DNA of 36,062 bases from an uncultured bacterium (GCA_902826945.1 CADEGS010000018.1:1-36062), one strand, 5' to 3'. Shown: positions 17,120 to 25,615, counted from the stretch's first letter. A program made the numbers and translations. Notes: generated from the letters alone by a model not told the origin.

Positions 17120-18724
17120 ATGGTTCCGCCCGCACCCGCCCCCGCCGCTCCGCACGCGCGCCCGCTCCTCTTCGCGAGCGGCGCTCTGGCCCTCGTCCTC
17201 TGCGCGCCCGCGGGCGGCGCGCTCGCCGAGGGGCGCCAGGAGGCGGCCCAGGCCGCCGCGCAGGAGGGGCCTCCCGCCCAGGAGCTGCCGCCCGCCGTCG
17301 AGCGCTTCGACCTCGACCTGCTGCGCCAGCGCGCGCAGCGCCTCGCGGAGGGGGAGCCGCGCGCGCTGGAGGCGGAGCTACCGCGGGAGCTGGCGGAGCT
17401 CGACTACGACGGCTACCGGCGGATCGCGTTCCGGCCCGAGGCGCGCCTGTGGCAGGACGCCGATCGGGGCTTCGCGCTGGAGCCGATGCACCTCGGCTCC
17501 TTGTTCCGCATCCCGGTGCGCATCCACGAGGTCGTGGACGGGCGGCTGCGCGAGATCCCGTTCCGCTCGGAGTGGTTCGAGTACCGCGACGGCTCGATCG
17601 CGCCGCCCGCGGGCGACGACCTCGGCTACTCCGGCTTCCGGCTGCGCAGCCCGCTCAACCGGCCCGACGAGTCGAGCGAGTTCCTGGTGTTCCAGGGCGC
17701 GAGCTACTTCCGCGGCGTCGGGCGCAACCAGGGCTACGGGAGCTCCGCGCGCGGCCTGGCGCTCCGCACGGCGGACCCGGAGGGCGAGGAGTTCCCCGCC
17801 TTCACCGAGCTCTGGCTGGCGCGGCCCGACACGGGCAGCACGCAGGTCCGCTTCCACGCGCTGCTCGAGAGCCGCTCCGTCGTCGGCGTCTACACGTTCG
17901 TGGCCACGCCCGGCGACGAGACGCTGCTCGAGGTCGAGGCCACGCTCTGGCCGCGCGTCGACCTCGACCGCACCGGCCTGGCGCCGCTGACGTCGATGTT
18001 CCTGTTCGACGCGCGCACCCGGCACGCCTTCGACGACTTCCGCGGGGCGGTCTGCGACGCGAACGGCCTGCAGATGGTCAGCGGCGCGGGCCGGCGCCTC
18101 TGGCGCCCGCTCGCCAACCCGCGCGCCTTGCAGGTCTCGGCCTTCGTCGACCAGGACCCCAAGGGCTTCGGCCTCGTGCAGCGGCGGCGGGACTTCGCCA
18201 GCTACGGCGACCTGGAGGCGCGCTACGAGCGGCGGCCGAGCGTGTGGGTCGAGCCGGTCGGCGCGTGGGGCAAGGGCGCGGTGGTGCTGGTCGAGATCCC
18301 GATGGGCTCGGAGTTCAACGACAACATCGTGGCCTTCTGGCGACCCGACGCCCCGCTGCGCGGCGGCGAGCCCTTCGCCTTCGCCTACCGCCTGCGCTGG
18401 TGCGACCAGCCGCCCGACGGCTCGCCGCTGGCGCGCGTGGAGGCCACGCGCACGGGGCTGGCGCCGGGCAGCGGCCGGCGACTGATCGTGATCGACTTCT
18501 CCGCGCCCGAGGGGCTGCCCGAGGGGCCGTTCGAGGTCTCGGCGAGCTGCTCGCAGGGGACCCTGCTGGACGTGCGCCAGGAGCGCCTGCCCGTGGACGG
18601 GATGCGGCGCGTGACGCTCGAGTTCGACCCCGGCGACGCCGAGCTCAGCGAGATGAGCGTCTTCCTGCGCCAGGGCGAGACGCCGGTCAGCGAGACCTGG
18701 CTGCACCGCTGGACCAGGCCGTGA
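17120..18724 (+). CDS. opgG: Periplasmic glucan biosynthesis protein OpgG/OpgD (MdoG family)
   Basis: A 534-residue protein from the ATG at 17120, the first start that gives a signal peptide (HARPLLFASGALALVLCAPAGGALA, cleavage near residue 35). The longer upstream frame is unrelated low-complexity sequence. Family features include DYDGYRRIAFRPEARLWQD, FALEPMHLGSLFRIPVRIHE, GYSGFRLRSPLN, EFLVFQGASYFRGVGRNQGY continuing GSSARGLAL, and FHALLESRSVVGVYTFVATP, all typical of the MdoG (PF04349-type) beta-sandwich. The C-terminal Ig-like part follows (GAVVLVEIPMGSEFNDNIVA continuing FWRPD). The length equals E. coli OpgG. It acts in the periplasm on the backbone of osmoregulated periplasmic glucans. 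Its TGA overlaps the GTG of opgH by 4 nt (GTGA), indicating translational coupling. No SD is visible. Confidence 0.93.
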   Translation: MVPPAPAPAAPHARPLLFASGALALVLCAPAGGALAEGRQEAAQAAAQEGPPAQELPPAVERFDLDLLRQRAQRLAEGEPRALEAELPRELAELDYDGYRRIAFRPEARLWQDADRGFALEPMHLGSLFRIPVRIHEVVDGRLREIPFRSEWFEYRDGSIAPPAGDDLGYSGFRLRSPLNRPDESSEFLVFQGASYFRGVGRNQGYGSSARGLALRTADPEGEEFPAFTELWLARPDTGSTQVRFHALLESRSVVGVYTFVATPGDETLLEVEATLWPRVDLDRTGLAPLTSMFLFDARTRHAFDDFRGAVCDANGLQMVSGAGRRLWRPLANPRALQVSAFVDQDPKGFGLVQRRRDFASYGDLEARYERRPSVWVEPVGAWGKGAVVLVEIPMGSEFNDNIVAFWRPDAPLRGGEPFAFAYRLRWCDQPPDGSPLARVEATRTGLAPGSGRRLIVIDFSAPEGLPEGPFEVSASCSQGTLLDVRQERLPVDGMRRVTLEFDPGDAELSEMSVFLRQGETPVSETWLHRWTRP

Positions 18725-20949
18725 CGCGCGCGGAGCGAGACGGCGCGCCGGGCGACGGGGCCGCGCGCGCCGTGCCGGCGGCCGCGCGCGAGACGGCGCC
18801 GGAGGGAGCGCCGGCCGCCGCCGGCGCGCGCGCCCCGACGCCGCCGCCGGCGCCGCTCGCGATGCCCACGCAGGCCCTGCGCCGCGTGCGGCGGCGGCGC
18901 GGCGCGAGCGGCGGGCCGTGGGTGGCGGCCGCGCGGCTCGTGACCTTCGGCGGCGCGGCGCTCCTGACCTGGCACGCGGCGGCGACGATGCTCGCCGCGA
19001 TCAGCATCGGGCACACGAGCGCGCTGCAGTACGCGCTGCTCGTCCTGTTCGTCGCGACCTTCGCGTGGATCGCCCTGGCGAGCGCCGCGGCGCTGGCCGG
19101 CTTCCTGCCGCGCCCGGCCTTCCGGCGCGCGCCGGACGGGCCGCTGCCGGCGCGCACCGCGCTCGTGATGCCGGTCTACAACGAGGACCCCGCCGAGACG
19201 GCCGCCGCGCTGCTCGCGATGGGGCGCGGGCTCGCCGAGCTCGGCCACGGCGAGCGCTTCGAGCTCTTCGTCCTGTCCGACACGACGCGGCCCGAGGTCT
19301 GGCTGCGCGAGACCGCCGCCGTGGACGCCCTGCGGCGCGCGCTCGACGGCCGCATCGCGGTCTGGTACCGCCGCCGCTACCGGAACGCCGCGCGCAAGGC
19401 CGGCAACGTCGCCGAGTTCGTGCGGCGCTTCGGCGCCCGCTACGACGCGTTCGTGCTGCTCGACGCCGACAGCCTGATGGCGCCCGAGACGCTGGTGGCG
19501 ATGGCGCGCGAGCTGCAGGCCGACCCCGAGCTGGGCCTGCTGCAGAGCGTGCCGCGCCTGGCCGGTGGCCGCGGCCTGTGGGCGCGCCTGCAGCAGTTCG
19601 CCGGACGCGTCTACGGGCCGGTCGTGGCGCGCGGCGTGGCGGCCTGGCAGGGCTTCGACGGCAACTACTGGGGCCACAACGCGATCCTGCGCACGCGCGC
19701 CTTCGCCGAGGCCTGCGGCCTGCCGGAGCTGCGCGGGCGCAAGCCCTTCGGCGGGCACGTCCTCTCGCACGACTTCGTCGAGGCGGCGCTCCTGCGGCGC
19801 GCCGGCTGGACGGTGCGCATGGACCCCGACCTCGACGGCTCGTACGAGGACGGCCCGCCCGCGCTGCTCGACGTCGCGCAGCGCGACCGGCGCTGGGCGC
19901 AGGGCAACCTGCAGCACGCGCAGCTGCTCGGCGCGGCCGGCCTCGCGCCGATCAGCCGCGCGCACCTCGTGCTCGGGATCGCGAGCTACCTGGCCTCGCC
20001 GCTGTGGCTGGCGCTGATCGTCGTGGGCATGGCCCTGGCCGTGATCGCGGCCACCACCGAGCCCGAGTACTTCCGCGAGCCCTTCCAGCTCTTCCCCGAC
20101 TGGCCGCGCTTCGACAGCGCGCGGCTCCTCTACCTGTTCGCCATGTCGCTCGGCGTGCTGCTGCTGCCCAAGGCGCTGGGCGTCGCGCGCGCGCTGGCGC
20201 GCCCCGAGCTGCGGCGCGCCGCCGGCGGCGGCGCGCGGCTGGTGGGGAGCGCGCTCCTCGAGCTGGCGCTCTCCTCGCTCTACGCGCCGATCCTGATGGC
20301 GATGCAGACGCGCCAGGTGGTCGAGATCCTGGCCGGCAAGGACTCGGGCTGGAGCGCGCAGCGCCGCGGCGACGCCTCGACGCCCTGGAGCGCGGCGCTC
20401 CGCCGCCACGCGAGCCACACGCTGCTGGGCCTCGCCGCGACGGTGCTGCTCGCCTTCACGACGCCGCAGCTCATCGGCTGGATGGCGCCCACGCTGCTCG
20501 GGCTCGTGCTCTCGGTCTGGCTCTCGCGCCTGAGCGGCAGCCGGGCGCTCGGCGACGCGCTGCGGCGCGCGCGCTGGCTGGGCACGCCCGAGGAGCTCGA
20601 CCCGCCCGCGGTGCTGCGCGCGCGCGACGCGGCGCTCGCGACCTTCCGGCCGCTCGCGGCGCGCGCCGACCTCGACCTCCTGGCGCGCGACCCGGAGGCG
20701 CGCCGCGCGCACTACGCCTGGGTCGAGCCCCTGCCGCGGCCCGAGCCCGGCCGCCCCGACCTCGACCGCCTGGCGGCCGCGGCGAAGGTGGCCGACGCCG
20801 CGGACCTGCGCCAGGCCTGGGGCTGGATGACGCCGGCGGAGCGCCTGGTGCTGCTCTCGCGCGCCGACTGGCTCGAGTCGTTGCTGGCCAGGGAGCCGCG
20901 CGCGTCCGGCGGCCGCGCGCGAGCCCCGGCGGACGGAGCGCTCTCCTAA
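18721..20949 (+). CDS. opgH: Membrane glucosyltransferase OpgH (MdoH family)
   Basis: A 742-residue GT2-family enzyme making the beta-glucan backbone of periplasmic glucans from UDP-glucose. The GTG start lies in the GTGA overlap with opgG. Residues 1-60 are Ala/Pro/Arg-rich and cytosolic. TM1-2 lie at about 67-128. The GT2 core has LVMPVYNEDP (149-157), the catalytic DAD in LLDADSLMAPETL (D248, D250), a WQGFDGNYWGHNAI loop, a SHDFVEAALLRRAGW acid-base region, and RDRRWAQGNLQH (388-399), which corresponds to the UDP-glucose-binding (Q)xxRW motif of OpgH. At least four further TM segments follow (about 425-620), then a helical cytosolic C-terminus ending near a WGWMTPAERLVLLSR motif. It stops immediately against the TorD gene on the other strand with no gap. 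Confidence 0.95.
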   Translation: MTRAERDGAPGDGAARAVPAAARETAPEGAPAAAGARAPTPPPAPLAMPTQALRRVRRRRGASGGPWVAAARLVTFGGAALLTWHAAATMLAAISIGHTSALQYALLVLFVATFAWIALASAAALAGFLPRPAFRRAPDGPLPARTALVMPVYNEDPAETAAALLAMGRGLAELGHGERFELFVLSDTTRPEVWLRETAAVDALRRALDGRIAVWYRRRYRNAARKAGNVAEFVRRFGARYDAFVLLDADSLMAPETLVAMARELQADPELGLLQSVPRLAGGRGLWARLQQFAGRVYGPVVARGVAAWQGFDGNYWGHNAILRTRAFAEACGLPELRGRKPFGGHVLSHDFVEAALLRRAGWTVRMDPDLDGSYEDGPPALLDVAQRDRRWAQGNLQHAQLLGAAGLAPISRAHLVLGIASYLASPLWLALIVVGMALAVIAATTEPEYFREPFQLFPDWPRFDSARLLYLFAMSLGVLLLPKALGVARALARPELRRAAGGGARLVGSALLELALSSLYAPILMAMQTRQVVEILAGKDSGWSAQRRGDASTPWSAALRRHASHTLLGLAATVLLAFTTPQLIGWMAPTLLGLVLSVWLSRLSGSRALGDALRRARWLGTPEELDPPAVLRARDAALATFRPLAARADLDLLARDPEARRAHYAWVEPLPRPEPGRPDLDRLAAAAKVADAADLRQAWGWMTPAERLVLLSRADWLESLLAREPRASGGRARAPADGALS

Positions 20950-21534
20950 TCAGCCCGGCGGCGCCGGGTCCGCTCGCTCGCGCTCGACCAGCGCCAGGGC
21001 GAGCGCGCGCGCGCCGCGCGCCAGCGCGCCGTAGAAGCCGTCCTCGGCGGCCACGCGGGCCAGCGCGCGCGCGGACCACTCCAGGTGGTCGCGCGCGATC
21101 GTCGCGGCGACCGCCGGCGCGTCCTCGAGCGCGGCGGACCACAGGAGGAGCAGGCTGCCGAGGTGGTCAACGGGCGCGCCGCGCGCGGCGCCGCGCTGGT
21201 AGGAGACGCCCGCCGCCGCCGCGAGCTGGCGCACGCGCACCGCCGCGTCGCCCTCGTAGCGGCCCTGCGTCCAGAGCGACTGGACGAGCGGGCTCCCCTC
21301 GGGGCTGAGGAAGAGCCGGTGGTAGTCGGCGCCGCGCTCCTCGAGCCACGCGTCCTGCTCGGCGGGGGAGGGGAGCGCGAGCCCGAGCCCTTGCAGCGGA
21401 GCGGAGAGCCCGGGCGCGCGCAGGCGCTCGAGGTCGGCGGCCTGCGGCTCGCGCAAGAGCAGGCCGCCGAAGAGCTCCGCGACGGCGCGCAGCGAGGCCT
21501 CGTGCGCGGCGACGCGCTCCGCGCCGGCGCTCAC
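20950..21534 (-). CDS. TorD/DmsD-family molybdoenzyme maturation chaperone
   Basis: A 194-residue all-helical protein in the TorD size range. The family signature is visible as GAPVDHLGSLLLLW (the P-x-D-H motif), preceded by DYHRLFLSPEGSPLVQSLWT, the usual 'Y..LF..P....P.ES.Y' region. Such chaperones bind the Tat signal of a molybdopterin oxidoreductase and keep it in the cytoplasm until cofactor insertion. The GTG start overlaps the stop of the catalytic-subunit gene by 4 nt (GTGA), so the two are translationally coupled and the client is almost certainly that protein. Its stop codon abuts the opgH stop codon directly on the opposite strand. Confidence 0.87.
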   Translation of the reverse strand: MSAGAERVAAHEASLRAVAELFGGLLLREPQAADLERLRAPGLSAPLQGLGLALPSPAEQDAWLEERGADYHRLFLSPEGSPLVQSLWTQGRYEGDAAVRVRQLAAAAGVSYQRGAARGAPVDHLGSLLLLWSAALEDAPAVAATIARDHLEWSARALARVAAEDGFYGALARGARALALALVERERADPAPPG

Positions 21535-24299
21535 GAGAGCTTGCGCACGCGCACGACCGTGCTGTTGAACGCCTGCTGGCCGGAGATCCAGTCCGGCGCG
21601 ATCGGCAGCACGTGGTTCTGCGCCCAGCCGTTGCCGGTGTTCCGCTTCCAGCGCGTGCGCTCGCCGTTCGAGTCGTCCTGCCACCACATGTTGCGCTCCC
21701 AGTCCTCGTCGCGCAGCCCGACGGGGTCCATGCCGGCCGCCTGGCCGCCCAGGGCGTCGGCGCGGCGCGCCTGCGCGACGCGCGTGTACTGGTCGTGGCC
21801 GAGCGAGTTCGAGATCGCGATCGCGGCGGGGTGGACGCCCTTCGTGACGACGACCGGCAGCGCCAGCGTCTGCCCGACGGGGCCGTCGCCCAGCGCGAGC
21901 CCGGGCAGGGCCTTGTGCAGCGTGCGCGAGCGGTAGCCGGTGAGCTCGACCCAGTCGCCGCTCCGCAGCCCCAGGCGCCGTGCGGTGTCGGGGTGGATCC
22001 AGGCCGGGTTCGAGTGCACGATCTCCGAGCACCACTTCAGGTTGGCCGTGCGCGCGTGGTTGTGGACGCACCACTTGAAGGAGGTCATCACGAGCTGGTC
22101 GTCGGCCAGGCCGTGGTGCTCCTCGGGCAGCTCGAAGCGCGGCCAGGGCGAGAGGTCGTACTCGAAGCCCTTGTGGTGCGCGGCGCGGCCCTTGCCCTTC
22201 GAGTTCGCGATCGCGGTCAGGGCCGAGGTGTCCTCGTTGCGCGCCGTCCGGGCGACGAACGAGGAGTGCACCTCGAGCTTGCGGCTGGGCGTCTTGAAGC
22301 CGCGCACGGCCCGCTCGCCGAGGCGGATGCCGATGCCCTTCCCGTCCTTCGTCACGATCCCGGTGGCGGGGTCGGTCTGCGAGCCGGCGAGCTCCTCTGC
22401 GGAGAGCGGCTCGAGGTAGGGCTCGAGGTAGGGTCGCTCGTCGGGGTCCTCGTAGGCGCCCTCCGCGCGCAGGAAGGCGAGCGGGTCGGCGTAGCGCTCG
22501 CGGTCGAAGGGGATGTCCTTCGTCCACTCGCGCAGGTACTCCTCCTGCGTGTGCCGCGCGAACCATTGCTCGGCCATGTCGCCGCCCATGCGCCGCGCGA
22601 GCTCGGGCAGGATCTCGCGCAGGTCCTTCGCCTCGCCCAGCGGCTCCGACACCGGCCAGCGCACGTTGACGTAGGGCTTCAGGTTGTAGGCGCCGCGCGC
22701 GTCGAGCTCCCAGCGCTCGAGGTACGTGGTCCAGGGCAGGACCATGTCGGCGAAGCTCGCCGTCTCGTTGTAGAAGGGGTTGATGCAGACGTGGAACCCG
22801 ATCTTGTCCTCGTCGCGCAGCACCGCGCGCGTGACGTCCATCTCGGGCCAGGTCAAGGGCGAGTCCAGGTTGTAGGTCATGTAGACCCGGATGCGCGCGC
22901 GCTCCTGGCGCAGGTACCAGTACACGATCTCGCCCACGCGCATCGCGTCCCAGGTGTTGGCGAGCACGAACTCGGGCGGGTCGGCGAGGAGCGACTTCGT
23001 CTTGCTCTTCTCCGGCTGCGGCGGGAGCCGGAAGCGCTTGCCGTCCAGCCCGCCGGTCCACATCCAGCACCAGCCGCCGCGCTTGCCGACGCTGCCGACG
23101 AGCGCGTTGAGCAGGATGATGCAGCGGTCGTTCCCGTAGCCGTTCACGTGCGCCGACGAGCCGCGGTTGCACATCGTCGTCGCGCGCGGCGCGGCGGCGG
23201 CGAACTCGCGCGCGATGCGCGCGATGTCGGCCGCCGGCACGGTGCTGACCTCCTCGGCCCACGCCGGCGTGGCGTCCTTCAGCACGTTCTCCCAGACGTC
23301 CTCGAGGCTCGCGTTGGCCCAGGTCCCGAACCACTCGCGGTCGGCCAGGCCCTCGGCCACGATCACGTGGCCCAGCGCCAGCGCGATCGCGCCGTCGGTG
23401 CCGGGGCGCGGCATGAAGAACTCGTCGGAGTTGCCGGCCGTGTTCGACATGCGCACGTCGAACGTCACGAGCTTCGCGCCGTTCTCGAAGCGCGCCTTCT
23501 GGATGCGCTGCGCGCCGGCGACGTGCCCCTGGTGCGCCTCGAACATGTTCGAGCCGAAGTTCAGGATGTACTTCGTGTGCTCGTAGTCGCCGAGGTCCCA
23601 GTCGGACTCGAACAGGTAGGTCGAGTTGGCCGCGCGCCGCGCCGCCGAGCACAGCCCGCGGTGGTTGAGCTGCGTCCTCGTGCCGAAGGCGTCGAGGAAG
23701 GCCGTGATGACGTCCGGCGTGCGGCTGCGCCCCTGGTGGAACGCGAACTCGGCGGGGTCGGTCGCGCGGCACTCGCTCAGCCGCTCGGCCAGCTCGTCGT
23801 AGGCCTCGTCCCAGGTGATGCGCCGCCAGCGGCCGCCGCCGCGCGGCCCGACGCGCCGCAGCGGGTAGAGCAGGCGCTCGGGGTGGTACTGGTGGTTGAG
23901 CCCGGCCTGGCCGCGCGCGCACAGCTTGCCGCGCGAGTTCGGGTCCTTCGGGTTGCCCTCGATCTTGATCACGCGCCCGTCCTTGACGTGCGCGATCGTG
24001 CCGCACACGGTCGAGCACAGCTGGCACATCCCGGGCACGCGCTCGGTGCCCTCGTACTTGTCGGGGTCGGGGAAGCGCGTCTTCCTGTTCGGCCCGGGGA
24101 GCGGGCAGACGCCCGGCGCCTGGCGCGCGTAGGGCTCGCCCGCGCCCGCCTTCCACACGCGCGCGCTCTCCGACTCGCTCGCGGCGCGGCCGCGCACGGG
24201 CCGCGCGCCCGCGCGGCCCGCCGCGCAGGCGGCCAGGCCGCCGCCGACGAGCGCGGCGCCGAGGCGCAGGACGGCGCGTCGATCGTGCGCGGCGCTCAC
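21531..24299 (-). CDS. Tat-exported molybdopterin oxidoreductase catalytic subunit (PsrA/TtrA/SoeA-like)
   Basis: A 922-residue protein. The GTG at 24299 overlaps the upstream ferredoxin gene by 4 nt. The N-terminus carries a twin-arginine-like signal (DRRAVLRLGAALVGG) that also ends in a lipobox (LAAC, Cys25). A [4Fe-4S] site follows: C92-x2-C95-x3-C99-x27-C127 (MCQLCSTVCG...KLCARG). Cys217 in NHRGLCSAARRAA is at the position of the Mo-ligating Cys in this clade of the DMSO reductase family. Later blocks include NFGSNMFEAHQG, FDVRMSNTAGNSDEFFMPRP continuing GTDGAIALALGHV, and the C-terminal MGD-binding domain (SGDWVELTGYRS). This places it with tetrathionate, polysulfide/thiosulfate, sulfite or arsenate enzymes; the substrate cannot be assigned from the sequence. 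It should be periplasmic, paired with the upstream FeS subunit. Confidence 0.9.
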   Translation of the reverse strand: MSAAHDRRAVLRLGAALVGGGLAACAAGRAGARPVRGRAASESESARVWKAGAGEPYARQAPGVCPLPGPNRKTRFPDPDKYEGTERVPGMCQLCSTVCGTIAHVKDGRVIKIEGNPKDPNSRGKLCARGQAGLNHQYHPERLLYPLRRVGPRGGGRWRRITWDEAYDELAERLSECRATDPAEFAFHQGRSRTPDVITAFLDAFGTRTQLNHRGLCSAARRAANSTYLFESDWDLGDYEHTKYILNFGSNMFEAHQGHVAGAQRIQKARFENGAKLVTFDVRMSNTAGNSDEFFMPRPGTDGAIALALGHVIVAEGLADREWFGTWANASLEDVWENVLKDATPAWAEEVSTVPAADIARIAREFAAAAPRATTMCNRGSSAHVNGYGNDRCIILLNALVGSVGKRGGWCWMWTGGLDGKRFRLPPQPEKSKTKSLLADPPEFVLANTWDAMRVGEIVYWYLRQERARIRVYMTYNLDSPLTWPEMDVTRAVLRDEDKIGFHVCINPFYNETASFADMVLPWTTYLERWELDARGAYNLKPYVNVRWPVSEPLGEAKDLREILPELARRMGGDMAEQWFARHTQEEYLREWTKDIPFDRERYADPLAFLRAEGAYEDPDERPYLEPYLEPLSAEELAGSQTDPATGIVTKDGKGIGIRLGERAVRGFKTPSRKLEVHSSFVARTARNEDTSALTAIANSKGKGRAAHHKGFEYDLSPWPRFELPEEHHGLADDQLVMTSFKWCVHNHARTANLKWCSEIVHSNPAWIHPDTARRLGLRSGDWVELTGYRSRTLHKALPGLALGDGPVGQTLALPVVVTKGVHPAAIAISNSLGHDQYTRVAQARRADALGGQAAGMDPVGLRDEDWERNMWWQDDSNGERTRWKRNTGNGWAQNHVLPIAPDWISGQQAFNSTVVRVRKLS

Positions 24300-25177
24300 C
24301 GCGGGCCTCCTTCCTCGCCGTCGAAGCCCGGCTCGCCCCACTCGTAGACGCTGTACGCGTCGCCGCGGTAGCTCTGGCCCTCGCGCGGGATCTTGGGCTC
24401 CCAGCTCGCCAGCGGATGGTTCGCGTCCACGGCGAAGCGCATGCGCGGGTGCGTCCCCTTCTCGGGGCGCAGCGTCTCGAGCGCGCCCTCGCGCTCGAGC
24501 TCGCTCGCGACGCGCGAGACGGGGGAGTCGGGGTCGTTCAGGTCGCCGAAGTGGAGCGCGGAGCTCGGGCAGGTCGCGACGCAGGCCGGCTCCATGCCGA
24601 CGTCCACGCGGTGCGTGCAGTTGTGGCACTTGACCGCCTGGTTCGCGACGGGGTCGATGTAGATCGCGCCGTAGGGGCAGACCTCCTTGCACGCGGCGTG
24701 TCCCGAGCACGCGTCGTAGTCCACGACCACGGTCCCGCCCGCGCCCTTGTGCAGCGCCCCGCACGGGCAGGCCTTGATGCACGGCGCGTCCTCGCAGTGC
24801 TGGCACGCCATCGGCACCATGATCCGCGCGACCGCGCCGCCCGCGCGCGTGTGGTCGTGGTAGATCGTCTGGCGGATGAAGCTGCCGAGCGGCACGTCGT
24901 TCTCCGCCTTGCAGGCCACCTCGCAGGCGTGGCAGCCGAAGCAGCGGCGCGTGTCGACGACCCACCCGTAGCGCTTGCCGTCGTCGGGCGCGCTCATGCG
25001 CTCGCGCCATTCCTCCTCGGGCAGGAAGAGCTCCTCGGGTGCGCGCCCGCGCGGCGCGGCGTCCGCGCCGGCCGCGGCGCCGCCCAGGCCGGCGATCAGG
25101 ACCTGGCGGCGGCTAGGCCCGTCCGGCTCGCGCGGCGCTTCCGACCCGTCCCCGGATTCGCGTGCATCGTCTCGCAT
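24296..25177 (-). CDS. Four-cluster ferredoxin-like electron-transfer subunit (TtrB/PhsB/DmsB family)
   Basis: A 293-residue protein. The ATG at 25177 was chosen because it puts a Tat motif (SRRQVLIAGLGGAAAG, from residue 22) near the N-terminus. Cysteine groups are RRCFGCHACEVACK (C79 onward), ACQHCEDAPCIKACP (C125 onward), ACSGHAACKEVCPYGAI (157-171) and CHNCTHRVDVGMEPACVATC (184-203). These are the four [4Fe-4S] sites of the NrfC/TtrB/DmsB family. In the third group the second ligand position is His160 instead of Cys (C-x2-H-x2-C-x3-C), an unusual substitution. It passes electrons to or from the catalytic subunit in the periplasm. It is the first gene of a three-gene operon. A TAGACT box lies about 190 nt upstream. 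Confidence 0.9.
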   Translation of the reverse strand: MRDDARESGDGSEAPREPDGPSRRQVLIAGLGGAAAGADAAPRGRAPEELFLPEEEWRERMSAPDDGKRYGWVVDTRRCFGCHACEVACKAENDVPLGSFIRQTIYHDHTRAGGAVARIMVPMACQHCEDAPCIKACPCGALHKGAGGTVVVDYDACSGHAACKEVCPYGAIYIDPVANQAVKCHNCTHRVDVGMEPACVATCPSSALHFGDLNDPDSPVSRVASELEREGALETLRPEKGTHPRMRFAVDANHPLASWEPKIPREGQSYRGDAYSVYEWGEPGFDGEEGGPR

Positions 25178-25364
25178 CGGCTCGTCGCCCTCGACTCCCG
25201 CTGGCCAGCGGATCCACGGGGCGCGAACCGGGGGGAGTCGAAGTGGATGCCGAGGACGGAGCACGTCCCGGCGACCGGCCACGCCGCCACGAGGAGCGGC
25301 GGCTTCAGCGGAAGCCGGTGCCGCGGTGCGTTGCGGGCCGAGCGCGACGGCGACTCACGCGCGC

Positions 25365-25370
25365 AGTCTA
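25365..25370 (-). promoter_or_regulatory. Candidate -10 element (TAGACT) for the molybdoenzyme operon
   Basis: Minus-strand TAGACT in the 228-nt gap between the DUF2892 gene and the ferredoxin gene. It would give a leader of about 180 nt. The nearest TTG-containing hexamer (TTGCGG, 25397-25392) is 21 nt away, too far for a standard spacer. The same hexamer precedes the TPR-CHAT and TonB-receptor genes. Confidence 0.35.
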
Positions 25371-25405
25371 GGCGATCCGATCGCGCGCGGGCCGCAAGAA
25401 AAACG

Positions 25406-25615
25406 TCAGGCGCCGCGCAGGCCGGCCCTGCGCAGGAGGGCCATCATCGGGCACCAGTTCGTGAACGCGGACTGGAGCAGGTTGAGGCCGACGAAGCCCG
25501 TCAGCCAGAGCCAGGTCGGGTGTCCGAGCGCCGCCTGGCCGCTCGCCGCCGCGAGCGCGATCGAGAGCAGGACGACGGAGCCGGCGATGCCGCGGAGCGC
25601 GCGTTCGATGGTCAT
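25406..25615 (-). CDS. Small DUF2892 (YgaP-like) inner-membrane protein
   Basis: A 69-residue protein: MTIERALRGIAGSVVLLSIA, then a short polar turn and HPTWLWLTGFVGLNLLQSAF continuing TNWCPMMALLRRAGLR. Two hydrophobic helices, with the ending N-x-C-P-(M/L)-x-x-(L/I)-L at the second, match DUF2892. Members often sit beside or are fused to rhodaneses and other sulfur-handling proteins; the Cys in NWCPM is conserved. No SD is visible before the ATG. It stands upstream of the molybdoenzyme operon on the same strand but is probably a separate transcript, since a -10 candidate lies between. A link to sulfur chemistry of the neighbouring operon is possible but is inference. Confidence 0.83.
   Translation of the reverse strand: MTIERALRGIAGSVVLLSIALAAASGQAALGHPTWLWLTGFVGLNLLQSAFTNWCPMMALLRRAGLRGA

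Noticed and set aside
21612..24347. A 900-codon plus-strand frame antisense to the molybdoenzyme catalytic gene
   Set aside because: Its product is low-complexity (Val/Arg/Leu/Ala/His) without motifs, while the minus strand has FeS, Mo and MGD motifs throughout.
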